This document shows, one piece after another, positions 9,297-19,095 of a stretch of DNA of 64,000 bases. Both the position numbers and the translations under genes were made by a program. Every line of letters starts with the position of its first letter. The first letter of the stretch is position 1. Origin of the DNA: an uncultured Eubacterium sp. (lineage in GTDB: Bacteria; Bacillota; Clostridia; Lachnospirales; Lachnospiraceae); contig CAJUAU010000017.1 in assembly GCA_910584645.1 (NCBI GenBank), positions 3,060 through 67,059 on the forward strand, written 5' to 3'. Under the pieces are notes generated by a model, which was given only the letters and a program-made list of their open reading frames with translations, was not told where the DNA came from and did not search any database.

Positions 9297-10679
9297 TTAA
9301 AAAACCTTTTCACACAGGATGTAAAGCCCCTCTTTCAATTTCTCCTTCGTCTGTCCGGCAAAACCGATCAGAAAGGAAGGCATGTAGTCTTCCGGCAGCT
9401 CTTTATAGTAGAAAGACAGGGGGCGCAGACGGATCCCCTGCTTCTGGGCAGCCTGCATCAGCTCTTCCTCATCCCGGCGCCGGAGGCTCCGGGCGATCAC
9501 ATAGAGCCCGGCATAATCTCCCGTCACCTCGATGCGGTCCTGGTAACTGCGGAAAACCCCCAGCACCGTATCGTGTTTTTCCTTATACCGTTTGCGCATC
9601 CGGTTCAGATGTTTTTCAAAATATCCTCCGTGGATAAACTCTGCCATCATCGCCTGATCCAGACGGGATACCGGACAGTTATAATCCCCGAAGCACTCCT
9701 GAAACCGTTTCATGAGCCGGTCCGGAAGAACCATATATCCCATCCGGAGCGCCGGTGCGATGGCTTTGGAGAAGGTGCCGATATAAATGACGTTCCCTCC
9801 GGTATCAATGCTTTGCAGCGCCGGGATCGGTCTTCCCTTATAGCGGTATTCACTGTCGTGGTCGTCTTCGATGATATATCTCTCCTCTTCTTCCTTTGCC
9901 CACAGAAGAAGCTGCTGTCTTCGGGCAATGGACATAACCGTTCCCAGAGGAAACTGGTGTGAGGGTGTCACGTAACAGAGTCTGGCTCCGGAAGCCTCCA
10001 GCCCCCCGATGCCGATCCCATCGCCTTCCACATCAATATGACAGACCTCGAAGCCATGGGATGCCAGGATCTTTTTTGCCCTCACATAGCCTGGCTCCTC
10101 AAAGGCAATTTTTTTTTCATCTCTGAATAATACCGATAGGAGCTGGAGAAGATATCCAATCCCTGCGCCTATTACTACATTGGCAGCTTGGCACAAAACT
10201 CCTCTCGAACCGTGGAGATAATCTGCCACCGCCCGCCGCAATTCCCAGTCTCCCCGGTAATCTCCTGCCTGAAATAGACTATGGTCCTTTAATGCCTTCC
10301 TTCCGATGGACTGCCAGATGGAATAGGGAAAACCTTCCACATCTACTGCATCGGGATCAAAGTCATACCGGTAGTCCTCCTGCCCTTTCTCATCTTCCTC
10401 TTCCCTGTGTTCTGCCGGATGGATCTGCTGGGTATGGGTAATCTGGTTCACAAAATATCCCCGTTTGGGCAGGGAATACACATATCCCTCTGCTATCAGC
10501 TGTTCATAGGCGGTATCCACTGGATTTCTGCTGACCGAAAGATAGCCTGCCAGCTCCCTGGCAGAAGGTAGTTTTTCCCCACAGGAAAGTCTTCCCGACA
10601 GGATTTCTTCTTTTACATAAGAATAAATCTGATGATACATCGGCTCATCAGATTTATTGTTTAAAGAAAAGGTAAGCAT
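9297..10679 (-). CDS. MocR/PdxR-type GntR regulator with aminotransferase domain
   Basis: 460 residues: N-terminal GntR winged helix (about 1-75, GEKLPSARELAGYLSVSRNP), an acidic linker, then a fold-type I aminotransferase domain with PLP lysine in GTFSKAIAPALRMGY and the Asp in IIEDDHDSEY. Such regulators use bound PLP as an effector (PdxR, GabR, TauR). No vitamin B6, GABA or taurine genes are adjacent, so the target is unknown. The ATG at 10679 lies 26 nt inside the end of ribF, so the regulator is fused to the tail of the translation operon. Confidence 0.92.
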   Translation of the reverse strand: MLTFSLNNKSDEPMYHQIYSYVKEEILSGRLSCGEKLPSARELAGYLSVSRNPVDTAYEQLIAEGYVYSLPKRGYFVNQITHTQQIHPAEHREEEDEKGQEDYRYDFDPDAVDVEGFPYSIWQSIGRKALKDHSLFQAGDYRGDWELRRAVADYLHGSRGVLCQAANVVIGAGIGYLLQLLSVLFRDEKKIAFEEPGYVRAKKILASHGFEVCHIDVEGDGIGIGGLEASGARLCYVTPSHQFPLGTVMSIARRQQLLLWAKEEEERYIIEDDHDSEYRYKGRPIPALQSIDTGGNVIYIGTFSKAIAPALRMGYMVLPDRLMKRFQECFGDYNCPVSRLDQAMMAEFIHGGYFEKHLNRMRKRYKEKHDTVLGVFRSYQDRIEVTGDYAGLYVIARSLRRRDEEELMQAAQKQGIRLRPLSFYYKELPEDYMPSFLIGFAGQTKEKLKEGLYILCEKVF

Positions 10680-11538
10680 TTTTCTTATCCTCCTCCAACT
10701 GTACTTTTAACGTATCCAGCCCGGAAAATTTTCGTTCCCCCCGCAAAAATGCAAACAGTTCCACGCAGATCTTTTCCCCGTAGATCTCCCGGTCAAAGTC
10801 CATGATATAAGTCTCTGCACCTGCCTGGTTTTCTCCGGGTATAGTGGGCTTGACACCTACGTTGGTAACTCCTATATATTCACCGTACTGCGTGTGTATC
10901 CGGGATGCATAGACGCCATAGGGAGGCAGAAGTTTTTCCTGCTCCGGCAGCTGGTTCACCGTGGGCATCTGGATCGTCCTGCCGATCTGATTGCCCCGGC
11001 ATACTTCTCCATATATAAAATAGGGATGCCCCAGCAGCTGATTCACCATCTCAATGCTGCCCTTTTCCAGCTCCTCACGGATTCTGGTGCTGCTGACTGG
11101 CTCACCGAACATCTTCTTTTTGGGAAAGACCTTTAACTTATATCCATAAACAGAACTATATTTCTGTAAAAAGGCTACATCCCCCTGACGCTCATATCCG
11201 AACCGAAAGTCTTCTCCCACGGAGATCAACTTCGCCCCACACTGGCGGATCAGAATATCCTCCAAAAAGACCTGGGGATTCATATGTGACAATTCCTCAT
11301 CAAAAGGACAGTCGATGTACACCTCGATGCCAAGCTTCTCCGCGAGATAACGTTTTTCCTCTGAATTATAAATATGTTTGGAATCCAAAAAGCGAAAGGT
11401 AAAAAGAACCTTTGTAAGATCCGTAGATTCACGGATTGAGTCCAGCAGCATCCGGTGTCCACTGTGCAGACCGTCAAATTTGCCGATACAAACTGCTGTA
11501 TTATTTAGTTTATATGGTCCGTGTTCCAGAATCTTCAT
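10654..11538 (-). CDS. ribF: Bifunctional riboflavin kinase / FAD synthetase
   Basis: 294 residues from the chosen ATG; makes FMN from riboflavin and FAD from FMN. The N-terminal nucleotidyltransferase has CIGKFDGLHSGHRMLL; the C-terminal flavokinase has the PTVNQLPEQEKLLPPYGVYA region and GVTNVGVKPT. A longer reading (from 11664) would lie inside truB and lacks family similarity. It overlaps truB by 29 nt and the MocR gene by 26 nt. The truB-ribF order is the usual end of this operon. Confidence 0.95.
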   Translation of the reverse strand: MKILEHGPYKLNNTAVCIGKFDGLHSGHRMLLDSIRESTDLTKVLFTFRFLDSKHIYNSEEKRYLAEKLGIEVYIDCPFDEELSHMNPQVFLEDILIRQCGAKLISVGEDFRFGYERQGDVAFLQKYSSVYGYKLKVFPKKKMFGEPVSSTRIREELEKGSIEMVNQLLGHPYFIYGEVCRGNQIGRTIQMPTVNQLPEQEKLLPPYGVYASRIHTQYGEYIGVTNVGVKPTIPGENQAGAETYIMDFDREIYGEKICVELFAFLRGERKFSGLDTLKVQLEEDKKNAYLFFKQ

Positions 11539-12481
11539 CTCTGTCTCTTGCCTTTCTATCTGTATATATGGCAGACCCCTCATTAAAAAACATCTTGTGG
11601 ATCCCAAAACCCTGGCGGGAATCCCTGTATTTGTAAATGGCGTAAAAACGCTGCGTCTCGTCATACATCCGGACCAGCGCCCCCTCTGTCAGAACTTCCC
11701 CGCACTGGCAGAACTCCCCAGCCACATCGTTTCCATTCTTTAGGAACCGGAGTCCCTTTTCCTCAACGATAACTGCCGGATACTTTTTAAATACATGGTC
11801 TACCGGGTACAAAATTTCCTCTATTTTCCCATCTTTATAAATGCCCTCGATCTCAGCGAGGGTATGAGCCTTCTCCAGAAAAAAAGGCGCTACCGAAGTG
11901 CGCACAAGAGAAGCCATAGCTGCCCCGCATCCCAGTTTCTGCCCCATATCATGACACAGTGTACGGATATAGGTTCCTTTGGAACAGTGTACTCTCATGG
12001 AAAATTCCATCGTCTCCGGCATATGTTCCATCACCTCACAAGAATATATGGTGATCTTTCTTGCCTGGCGTTCCACCTCGATGCCCTGTCTTGCCAGCTC
12101 ATACAGCCGCTTTCCATTTACCTTCACAGCGGAATACATCGGCGGGATCTGCCAGATCTCACCGGAAAATGCCTGGGCTGCCTGGCGGATCTCATCCAGG
12201 CTCACAGATACCGGGTGTTCCTCCTGAATGTTTCCTGTCATGTCCTGGGTATCTGTCACAACCCCCAGGCGGACAACTGCCTCATAGGTCTTGGATCTGT
12301 CCGTCAGCAGCCCGCATACCCTGGTTGCCCTGCCGAGACAAACAGGAAGCACCCCCACGGCATCCGGATCCAGTGTGCCGGTATGCCCAATCTTTTTCTG
12401 ATGAAGGATCCCCCTCAGCTTCGCTACCACATCATGGGAAGTAAACCCTTTCTCCTTATATACGTTGAGTATTCCATCCAT
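11510..12481 (-). CDS. truB: tRNA pseudouridine-55 synthase
   Basis: Makes the universal pseudouridine 55 in the tRNA T-loop. About 323 residues. The N-terminus DGILNVYKEKGFTSHDVVAKLRG and the catalytic Asp in KIGHTGTLDPDAVGVLPV are diagnostic; there is a PUA-like C-terminal domain. Two starts are possible: ATG 12481 (AGGA seven nt upstream, typical family start) or ATG 12505 (AAGGAG closely upstream, eight extra residues). Begins just after nrnA and overlaps ribF by 29 nt. Confidence 0.95.
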   Translation of the reverse strand: MDGILNVYKEKGFTSHDVVAKLRGILHQKKIGHTGTLDPDAVGVLPVCLGRATRVCGLLTDRSKTYEAVVRLGVVTDTQDMTGNIQEEHPVSVSLDEIRQAAQAFSGEIWQIPPMYSAVKVNGKRLYELARQGIEVERQARKITIYSCEVMEHMPETMEFSMRVHCSKGTYIRTLCHDMGQKLGCGAAMASLVRTSVAPFFLEKAHTLAEIEGIYKDGKIEEILYPVDHVFKKYPAVIVEEKGLRFLKNGNDVAGEFCQCGEVLTEGALVRMYDETQRFYAIYKYRDSRQGFGIHKMFFNEGSAIYTDRKARDRDEDSGTRTI

Positions 12482-12514
12482 CGTTCTTTCCTGGGATGTG
12501 TCCATCCTGCTCCT

Positions 12515-13465
12515 TTACTTTTGATCTTTTAACTGCTTCTCAATATGTTCCGTAATATTGTTGACCACATCAAAAGCAGAACCCTTTATGCTGCAGCCTG
12601 CTGCACGAATATGCCCGCCGCCGCCAAAAAAACAAGCAATCCTGCTCACATCCACAAAATCATTGGAACGCATACTCACCTTATATTCCATGGTATCTTT
12701 TTCCGTCAGAAGAATTGCCACCTCGACTCCCTGGGTGGTCCGCAGCTCATCGATCACACCATCCAGATCCGACGGCTTTGCCTCATAAAACTCCAACACC
12801 CGGCGGGACACAACAGAAAAAATAACTTTTCCGTTCATCACCCGGACACTTTCCAGCAGACAGCGGCCCATGATCTGAAGCTGACGGTACGTCTTCATAT
12901 AAAAGCTTTCATCAATGATCTTTCCAAAAGGGATTCCCTTCTGCATCAGTCTTCCCGCTATCTCCATCGTGGACAGACCTGTGTTGGAATGTTTAAACAC
13001 TCCAGTGTCATGAATGATTCCGGTATAAAATGCCTGCGCCCCAAAATCATCAATCTTTTCCACATCCAAAAGACCGCAGAGCACTTCGCAGGTGGAACTT
13101 GCCTCTGCCTCCACATGGTTTACCTCTGCAAAATTTGTATTGCTGATGTGATGGTCGATATTGACCTTTCGCGCCGCCGCATGAAATACCGGTTCCGCAT
13201 CTCCCAGACGGTCCGGCGAACCACAGTCCAGCGAAACAAAGAGATCAAACTTCTCCTCATCGCCCGACAGCGCCTCTTTCCGGTTAAGATATTCAAATGC
13301 CTCCGGAATCTCTTCTAAGAACACCTGTACCTTTTTGTCCGGGAAATTTTCTATGATATAAGAATATAACCCCATACAGGAACCGATGCAGTCTCCATCA
13401 GGACGAATATGTCCACCAATGGCAACAGTCCCTGCTTTCTGAATCTCCTCCAATAAGATACTCAT
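12515..13465 (-). CDS. nrnA: DHH/DHHA1 nanoRNase / pAp phosphatase
   Basis: 316-residue DHH-family phosphoesterase (NrnA): degrades 2-5-mer RNAs from the 5' end and can dephosphorylate pAp. Motifs: GHIRPDGDCIGS (motif I), SLDCGSPDRLG, the DHH triad in KVNIDHHISNTNF, and the DHHA1 substrate loop FGGGGHIRAAGC. Sits between rbfA (15 nt upstream) and truB, as in many Clostridia. Confidence 0.93.
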   Translation of the reverse strand: MSILLEEIQKAGTVAIGGHIRPDGDCIGSCMGLYSYIIENFPDKKVQVFLEEIPEAFEYLNRKEALSGDEEKFDLFVSLDCGSPDRLGDAEPVFHAAARKVNIDHHISNTNFAEVNHVEAEASSTCEVLCGLLDVEKIDDFGAQAFYTGIIHDTGVFKHSNTGLSTMEIAGRLMQKGIPFGKIIDESFYMKTYRQLQIMGRCLLESVRVMNGKVIFSVVSRRVLEFYEAKPSDLDGVIDELRTTQGVEVAILLTEKDTMEYKVSMRSNDFVDVSRIACFFGGGGHIRAAGCSIKGSAFDVVNNITEHIEKQLKDQK

Positions 13466-13480
13466 CCTCTTCCACCCCTT

Positions 13481-13837
13481 CTATTCCCTGTGATTGACCT
13501 CATCAATCCGCTTTGACATCGTCACGCCATACTCGATAGAATTATCCAGAATAAATGTCAGCTCCGGTGTATTTCGCAGATTCATTCTTCTGGCAAGCTG
13601 TCCTCTGGCAAAAGATGCACTTTTTTTCAGACCTTCCATCGTCTTTTCCTTCTCTTCCTCACTGCCCAGTACACTGACGAAAATCTTTGCAAATTTCAGA
13701 TCTGGAGTCACCTCCACCGCCATCACCGAAGTCATGGGATGCACTCTTGGATCCTTTATCTCCTCCCGTATGATCTGGCTCATCTCCCGCTGAACCTCAC
13801 TGTTGATACGGATATTTTTTACACTGTTTTTTTTCAT
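13481..13837 (-). CDS. rbfA: Ribosome-binding factor A
   Basis: 118-residue KH-fold protein for late 30S (16S 5' end) maturation. Family blocks visible: RINSEVQREMSQIIREEIKDPR and MTSVMAVEVTPDLKFAKIFVSV, ending RNTPELTFILDNSIEYG. Located 37 nt after infB and 15 nt before nrnA. Confidence 0.95.
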   Translation of the reverse strand: MKKNSVKNIRINSEVQREMSQIIREEIKDPRVHPMTSVMAVEVTPDLKFAKIFVSVLGSEEEKEKTMEGLKKSASFARGQLARRMNLRNTPELTFILDNSIEYGVTMSKRIDEVNHRE

Positions 13838-13874
13838 AGTCTCTCCATTCTAAGGATGGAGCCCCGCCCTTTTA

Positions 13875-16748
13875 TTAACGCGGAACCTCCACCATGATAT
13901 AGCATTCCACCTGATCCTCTTCCTGGATATCATTGAAACCATTAAAGACAAGACCACATTCGTAACCGGCCGCCACTTCTTTTACATCATCTTTGAAACG
14001 TTTCAGAGAAGCCAGCTCACCCTCAAAGATCTGCTCGCCCTCGCGGCTGATGCGGCACTTGCAGCCTCTCTCAACCTTTCCGTCAAGAACATAAGAGCCG
14101 GCAATGGTTCCCACGCCAGAAGCCTTAAATGTCTGGCGGATCTCCACATGACCGATGACCTTTTCCTCATAGATTGGTTCCAGCATACCCTTAAGAGCAT
14201 TTTCAATGTCCTCAATGGCATCGTAGATGACGCGGTACAGACGGACGTCTACATTTTCTCTATCTGCGATCTCTTTCGCTGTATTATCCGGCCGGATGTT
14301 GAATCCGATGATAATGGCATTGGAAGCGCTGGCAAGGGATACGTCGGATTCGTTGATAGCTCCCACTCCGCCGTGGATCACCCGTACTGCCACTTCTTCG
14401 TTGCCAAGCTTGAGAAGGCTTTGTTTTACCGCCTCTACAGATCCCTGTACATCCGCCTTGATGATCAGGTTCAGGTCCTTTACATTTCCCGCCTGGATCT
14501 GATTGAACAGTCCATCCAGAGAAAGTTTCTTCGCTTTTGTCTCTTCCAACAGTTTATCCTTACTCTGGTCAATATATGCCTGTGAAATCTGTTTTGCCTC
14601 TTTGTCGCTCTCCGTAGATACAAAGATCTCTCCCGCATCCGGTGCCCCGTTCAGGCCAAGTATTTCTACAGGTGTAGATGGTCCTGCCACCTTCACTCTC
14701 TCTCCGTTGTGGTCGATCATGGCACGCACTTTACCATGGGCAGATCCCACTGCCACATGATCACTGATGTGCAGCATACCTTTCTGAACAAGTACTGTCG
14801 CCACTGGACCGCGTCCCTTATCCAAACGCGCCTCGATCACGATACCACGCGCCTTACGGTCTGGATTTGCTTTGAGTTCCAGAACCTCTGCCGTAAGTAC
14901 GATCATTTCAAGAAGCTGCTCGATTCCTTCTTTTGTATGGGCAGATACCGGAACAAATATAGTGCTTCCGCCCCAGTCTTCTGGAATCAGCTCGTACTCT
15001 GCCAGCTCCTGCTTCACCCGCTCGATATTGGCGCCAGCTTTATCGATCTTATTGACTGCCACAATGATCTCCACACCGGCTGCCTTGGCATGGTTGATGG
15101 CTTCTACCGTCTGAGGCATAACACCATCGTCGGCTGCCACTACCAGAATAGCGATATCCGTAGACTGGGCACCACGCATACGCATGGAGGTAAATGCCTC
15201 GTGTCCCGGAGTATCCAGGAAGGTGATTTTTTCCCCGTTGATCTCTACCACATAGGCTCCGATGTGCTGGGTGATGCCACCTGCCTCATGAGAGGTAACA
15301 TTTTCTTCCCGGATGGCATCCAGAAGGGAAGTCTTACCGTGGTCAACATGCCCCATAACACAGACTACCGGCGGACGCTTCTTCATGGATTCTTCCGGTT
15401 CCTCATCCTCTTTCAGAAGCTCTGCTACCATGTCGATCTTCTCTTCCATCTCAGCAATGATATCAAACTCCAGAGCAATCTCTTCAGCTTCTTCAAAAGT
15501 AATATCCTGGTTCAGGGAAACGACCTGGCCCTGCATAAACAGCTTTTTCACCAGCGCAGCTGCCGGCATCTTCATCTTATCTGCCAGCTCACGGATCGTC
15601 AGGCTCTCCGGTATCGTAATCTGCTTAATGGTCTCTTCCGGCTCTTTTGCCGCCGGCTCCGGCTTGATGAAAGCACCTTTTCTGTTCGGATCCTTCTTGC
15701 TGCGGATCTTGCTCATCTCTTCTTTACTGGACTTTTTATAGGTCCCCTTTTCTGTTACTTTCTTATTATTTCTCTTGCGGGAGTTCTTTTGCTCCTGTTT
15801 GATGCCGTCAAAACCACTCTGAGACTTTTCAAAACGCTCAAATACGCGCTCGCCGCCCCGGTTGCCGGCATTTCTGCGGTCTCCATTATTGTTCTGGCCG
15901 CGGCGGTCTCCTCCGCCAAAGTTTCCATTTCCCTGACCTCTGTTCCCCTGGCCTCTCCGGTCATTTCCGCCGGCACCCTGGCCTCCGTTCTGGTTCCGGT
16001 TCCCCTGGTTTCTGCGGTCTCCATTATTGTTCTGGCCACGGCGGTCTCCTCCGCCAAAGCTCCCATTTCCCTGGCCTCTATTGCCCTGGCCTCTCCGGTC
16101 ATTTCCGCTGGTGCCCTGGCCTCCGTTCTGGTTCCGGTTCCCCTGGTTCCTGCGGTCTCCATTATTGTTCTGGCCACGGCGGTCTCCACTGTTGTTCTGA
16201 TTACGGCGGTCTCCATTACTATAACTGCCACTGCCAGAATTCCCATTCCCCTGGCCTCCGTTCTGGTTCCGGTTCCCCTGGTTCCTGCGGTCTCCATTGT
16301 TGTTCTGGCTGCGGTTTCCTTGATTTTTCTGCTCCCCGTTCTGGGATCCCTTGTTCTGGATCTCTTTGTTCCGGGGTTCTTTGCGGTCCGTCTCTTTCCG
16401 TTCAGGAACCTGACCCGTAACAGCTGGATCTGCCTTTTCAGAAGTCTCTTTCTTTTCTTTCTTCACTTCTTCCGGCTGTTCTGCCCTCTTCTCCGGCACT
16501 TCCTTTTTCGGAACCGGCGGTTCTGCCGCTTTGCTCTCCGTTTCTTTTTTCTTCGCCGGAACCGTTGGTTTATTGGTATTACTGAAGGTCTTTAGCAAAA
16601 AGGCGATCGCATCATCTTCAATATTACTGTTGGCACCTTTTACTTCAAAACCGTTGTCATTCAAAAGCTTCACCAGATCTCCGCTTTTGATCTCTTTATT
16701 TTTCGACTGCAGACTTCTTGCAATTTCATATATTTTCATTTTCGCCAT
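13875..16748 (-). CDS. infB: Translation initiation factor IF-2
   Basis: 957 residues, longer than Bacillus IF2 (about 716) because of a large disordered N-terminal part. Order: IF2_N helix bundle (1-50), Lys/Glu-rich stretch, an Asn/Arg/Gly/Gln-rich region (about 130-310) with a 46-residue tandem repeat, a second IF2_N (about 385-435), the G domain with GHVDHGKTS (about 465), DTPGHEAF and NKIDKAG, then domains II-IV (fMet-tRNA binding). The ATG at 16748 follows GGAGGAAAAAGTGA and lies 23 nt inside ylxQ. Belongs to the rimP-nusA operon. Confidence 0.97.
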   Translation of the reverse strand: MAKMKIYEIARSLQSKNKEIKSGDLVKLLNDNGFEVKGANSNIEDDAIAFLLKTFSNTNKPTVPAKKKETESKAAEPPVPKKEVPEKRAEQPEEVKKEKKETSEKADPAVTGQVPERKETDRKEPRNKEIQNKGSQNGEQKNQGNRSQNNNGDRRNQGNRNQNGGQGNGNSGSGSYSNGDRRNQNNSGDRRGQNNNGDRRNQGNRNQNGGQGTSGNDRRGQGNRGQGNGSFGGGDRRGQNNNGDRRNQGNRNQNGGQGAGGNDRRGQGNRGQGNGNFGGGDRRGQNNNGDRRNAGNRGGERVFERFEKSQSGFDGIKQEQKNSRKRNNKKVTEKGTYKKSSKEEMSKIRSKKDPNRKGAFIKPEPAAKEPEETIKQITIPESLTIRELADKMKMPAAALVKKLFMQGQVVSLNQDITFEEAEEIALEFDIIAEMEEKIDMVAELLKEDEEPEESMKKRPPVVCVMGHVDHGKTSLLDAIREENVTSHEAGGITQHIGAYVVEINGEKITFLDTPGHEAFTSMRMRGAQSTDIAILVVAADDGVMPQTVEAINHAKAAGVEIIVAVNKIDKAGANIERVKQELAEYELIPEDWGGSTIFVPVSAHTKEGIEQLLEMIVLTAEVLELKANPDRKARGIVIEARLDKGRGPVATVLVQKGMLHISDHVAVGSAHGKVRAMIDHNGERVKVAGPSTPVEILGLNGAPDAGEIFVSTESDKEAKQISQAYIDQSKDKLLEETKAKKLSLDGLFNQIQAGNVKDLNLIIKADVQGSVEAVKQSLLKLGNEEVAVRVIHGGVGAINESDVSLASASNAIIIGFNIRPDNTAKEIADRENVDVRLYRVIYDAIEDIENALKGMLEPIYEEKVIGHVEIRQTFKASGVGTIAGSYVLDGKVERGCKCRISREGEQIFEGELASLKRFKDDVKEVAAGYECGLVFNGFNDIQEEDQVECYIMVEVPR
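15903..16178 (-). repeat. 138-bp tandem repeat (two copies) inside infB
   Basis: Two adjacent copies (15903-16040 and 16041-16178) encode near-identical 46-residue segments built from [36 protein letters not shown] and FGGG. A partial third copy lies on the N-terminal side up to about 16320. Whole codons are gained or lost, so the frame is kept; typical of slippage or unequal crossover in a disordered region. Confidence 0.8.
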
Positions 16749-17067
16749 TCACTTTTTCCTCCAAATCTAAATTCTTACCAATTGATGCTGCAAATCCCGG
16801 ATTCAGAACTGCTATCGAAGCGCGGAACTCTTTTCCCACCGCTTTACCCAATGTTTCCTTGCTGCCAAACAGGGCAAAGGGAACCCGGTAATACTGGCAG
16901 GAATTTCTGAATTTTTTCTTCGTATTATCAGAAGCATCCTCTGCAACGATCACCAATTTTGCCTTACCGGAACGGATCGCTTCTTCTGTAAGAAATTCTC
17001 CACAGGCGATGTTTCCGCCCCGCATCGCCAATCCGAGAGTTCCCAGTACCTTATTCTGCTGGATCAT
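16726..17067 (-). CDS. ylxQ: L7Ae-like ribosomal protein (YlxQ)
   Basis: 113-residue L7Ae/L30e-fold RNA-binding protein, expected to bind kink-turn RNA. Features: [19 protein letters not shown] at the N-terminus and [17 protein letters not shown]. It overlaps both rnpM (4 nt) and infB (23 nt), its standard neighbours. Confidence 0.93.
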   Translation of the reverse strand: MIQQNKVLGTLGLAMRGGNIACGEFLTEEAIRSGKAKLVIVAEDASDNTKKKFRNSCQYYRVPFALFGSKETLGKAVGKEFRASIAVLNPGFAASIGKNLDLEEKVNGENENI

Positions 17068-17351
17068 TCACTCAACTGCCTTTCTAAATCTTCATAAACT
17101 TCCTCTGAAACATTTATTCTAAACGCCCGGCTCAGTCCGTTGGTTTTACGCGCCTTTTTCAAGCACTCCGGATCATCACACAGATAAGCTCCTCTTCCAT
17201 TCATTTTTCCTGTGCGGTCAATGCAGATCTTTGGTTCCCCGCTGGGATCCTCCTCTGTTCCTGACACCTTTACCACTCGGATGAGCTGCTTTTTTTCTTT
17301 GCTTTCCCGACAGCCGATACACTGTCTCATGGGAATTTTTTTACCCTTCAA
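17064..17351 (-). CDS. rnpM: YlxR/RnpM family RNA-binding protein
   Basis: 95 residues. RQCIGCRESKEKKQLIRVVK and GRGAYLCDDPECLKKA define the YlxR family (DUF448). A Bacillus member was named RnpM after binding RNase P RNA. The start is TTG at 17351 with AAGGAG 10 nt upstream; ATG at 17330 is the alternative. Lies 12 nt after nusA. Confidence 0.92.
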   Translation of the reverse strand: MKGKKIPMRQCIGCRESKEKKQLIRVVKVSGTEEDPSGEPKICIDRTGKMNGRGAYLCDDPECLKKARKTNGLSRAFRINVSEEVYEDLERQLSE

Positions 17352-17363
17352 ACGATCAACTCC

Positions 17364-18434
17364 TTACCCTTCAAGGCTCTGTGTCTCGCTCTTGATATCG
17401 ATCTTATATCCAGTCAGCTTTGCCGCAAGCCGCGCATTCTGCCCCTCTTTTCCGATGGCGAGAGAGAGCTGGTAATCCGGCACGATTACCAGGGCCGTCT
17501 TTTCTTCCGGGTCCACTGTAACGGATAATACTCTCGAAGGACTCAGTGCGTGCTCAATAAAGATTGCTGGATTTTCGTTCCATTCCACAATGTCAATCTT
17601 TTCACCACGAAGTTCCTCTACAACAGTATTTACACGGATACCATTAACGCCGACGCAGGCGCCCACCGGATCCACGTCCGGATTGGAACTGTACACCGCG
17701 ATCTTGGAACGCGATCCCGCCTCTCTTGACACGTTTTTGATCTCCACCACACCACTCTGGATCTCTGCCACCTCAGATTCAAACAATCTCTTCACAAGTT
17801 CTGGATGGGTACGGCTGACGGTGATCCTCGGTCCTCTTGTAGTATCCCTTACCTCTGTCACATATACTTTGATCTTTTCATGAGAATGAAATCTCTCAGT
17901 CTTTACCTGCTCTGCCTCGGTGAGAACCGTATCCACCTTACCGAGATTCACGGTATAGTTTCCATTGGAATAGCGCTGGACTGTACCGGTGATGATATCC
18001 CGCTCTTTTGTATAGTACTGATCATAGAGGACTTTTCGTTCCTCCTCACGGATCTTCTGCACCACAACCTGTTTCGCCTTCTGGGCGGAGATTCTGCCGA
18101 AATTCTTCGGTGTCACCTCGATGCTTACGATAGCACCGGGTTCTGTCACATTGTGTTTCGCCTCAGCCTCTGTCAAGGACATCTGAAGCGTCTCGTCCTC
18201 TACCTCTTCTACTACCTCTTTATCCTGGTAAACATGGAATTCTCCTGTGGTATCATCCAATGTCACACGGATATTATCGGATTTTCCAAACTGGTCCTTA
18301 CAAGCTGCCAGAAGAGAATTCTGGATGGCGTCGATCAAAATCTCTTTACTGATATCTTTTTCCTTTTCAATCGCCTCCAATGCCTCGATCAATTCGGGAT
18401 TCCCATTTGATGCTTTGTTATTTTTCGCTTTCAT
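17364..18434 (-). CDS. nusA: Transcription termination/antitermination protein NusA
   Basis: 356 residues, the short Firmicutes form lacking the two acidic C-terminal repeats of E. coli. Order: RNAP-binding N-domain (NPELIEALEAIEKEKDISKE), S1 domain (about 135-205), KH1/KH2 with VDPVGACVGVNGIRV and AIGKEGQNARLAAKLTG. The ATG at 18434 follows GGAGGAAAAAGGAAAA; an in-frame TTG 18 nt earlier falls on the ribosome site and is unlikely. Second gene of its operon; the leader hairpin before rimP makes autoregulation plausible. Confidence 0.97.
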   Translation of the reverse strand: MKAKNNKASNGNPELIEALEAIEKEKDISKEILIDAIQNSLLAACKDQFGKSDNIRVTLDDTTGEFHVYQDKEVVEEVEDETLQMSLTEAEAKHNVTEPGAIVSIEVTPKNFGRISAQKAKQVVVQKIREEERKVLYDQYYTKERDIITGTVQRYSNGNYTVNLGKVDTVLTEAEQVKTERFHSHEKIKVYVTEVRDTTRGPRITVSRTHPELVKRLFESEVAEIQSGVVEIKNVSREAGSRSKIAVYSSNPDVDPVGACVGVNGIRVNTVVEELRGEKIDIVEWNENPAIFIEHALSPSRVLSVTVDPEEKTALVIVPDYQLSLAIGKEGQNARLAAKLTGYKIDIKSETQSLEG

Positions 18435-18461
18435 TTTTCCTTTTTCCTCCAATTCTGAATA

Positions 18462-18977
18462 CTAAAAATCAATCGCTTTTCGGATCAATGCAATATCTTT
18501 AATCTCTATCTCTAATTGATCGTCACCCTCAAATGCCAGCAGGATCTTCCCTCCAGCAGTAGTGTCCCCTGACGGTGCGTCATATTTTTTCAGTATACCG
18601 ACAAACTCTTTATCGGTATATTTTTTGCCATCCTGTTCAAAAGTCACCGGAGCAAACAATTTGACCTCTACATCCTGTCCCAGGTTTCTTATGTAGTCCT
18701 TCGGTTTCTTAAACGGTCTCAGCAGGCCGGGGGAACTCACTTCAAGAATATAAGATTCTTCGATAAAATCCTCTCTGTCCATCAAATCACTGAGTGCATG
18801 GTTTACAAGGGTCAGATCATCAATGGTGATACCGCCTTCCTTGTCAATATAAGCCCTCAGATGCCAGTTTCCCGCCTCTTTTACAAATTCCACATCAACG
18901 AGTTCAAAATGATTTTCCTCCAAGATCGGAGTGATCAGCTGTTCTGTACGCTGCTCATAATTCTGATGTTTGCTCAA
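18462..18977 (-). CDS. rimP: Ribosome maturation factor RimP
   Basis: About 171 residues; 30S maturation factor. Family core: YEQRTEQLITPILEENHFELVDVEF, then LRAYIDKEGGITIDDL and YILEVSSPGLLRPFK. The start chosen is TTG at 18977 (GAGGG seven nt upstream). A longer reading from 19046 would run through the leader hairpin and is rejected. First gene of the operon that runs through infB to ribF. Confidence 0.93.
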   Translation of the reverse strand: MSKHQNYEQRTEQLITPILEENHFELVDVEFVKEAGNWHLRAYIDKEGGITIDDLTLVNHALSDLMDREDFIEESYILEVSSPGLLRPFKKPKDYIRNLGQDVEVKLFAPVTFEQDGKKYTDKEFVGILKKYDAPSGDTTAGGKILLAFEGDDQLEIEIKDIALIRKAIDF

Positions 18978-19013
18978 AGACAACCCTCTTTTCCTTTTAT
19001 TCAAATCAAAACG

Positions 19014-19047
19014 ACAAAAACAATGAGTGGACTTTCGTCCACTCATT
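19014..19047 (-). terminator. Leader hairpin with U-run before rimP (putative attenuator)
   Basis: Minus strand: perfect 11-bp stem AATGAGTGGAC/GTCCACTCATT closed by a GAAA tetraloop (19047-19022), followed by GTTTTTGTCG. It lies about 13 nt after the predicted start of transcription and before the rimP start codon, so it can stop the operon before its first gene. In B. subtilis a NusA-dependent terminator in the equivalent leader gives NusA autoregulation; that this one works the same way is inference. Confidence 0.75.
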
Positions 19048-19066
19048 TTCCATCAACAACATTTTT

Positions 19067-19095
19067 AGTATATCACACGTTTTCCCAAAAAGCAA
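19067..19095 (-). promoter_or_regulatory. Promoter of the rimP-nusA-infB operon
   Basis: Minus strand: -35 TTGCTT (19095-19090), 17-nt spacer, -10 TATACT (19072-19067). Confidence 0.75.

Noticed and set aside
14709..16595. 628-codon plus-strand open frame opposite infB
   Set aside because: It is a mirror of the repetitive low-complexity N-terminal part of IF-2; no ribosome site or known domain.
18978..19046. Longer rimP start at 19046
   Set aside because: It would translate the attenuator hairpin and adds residues without family similarity; TTG 18977 has the ribosome site.
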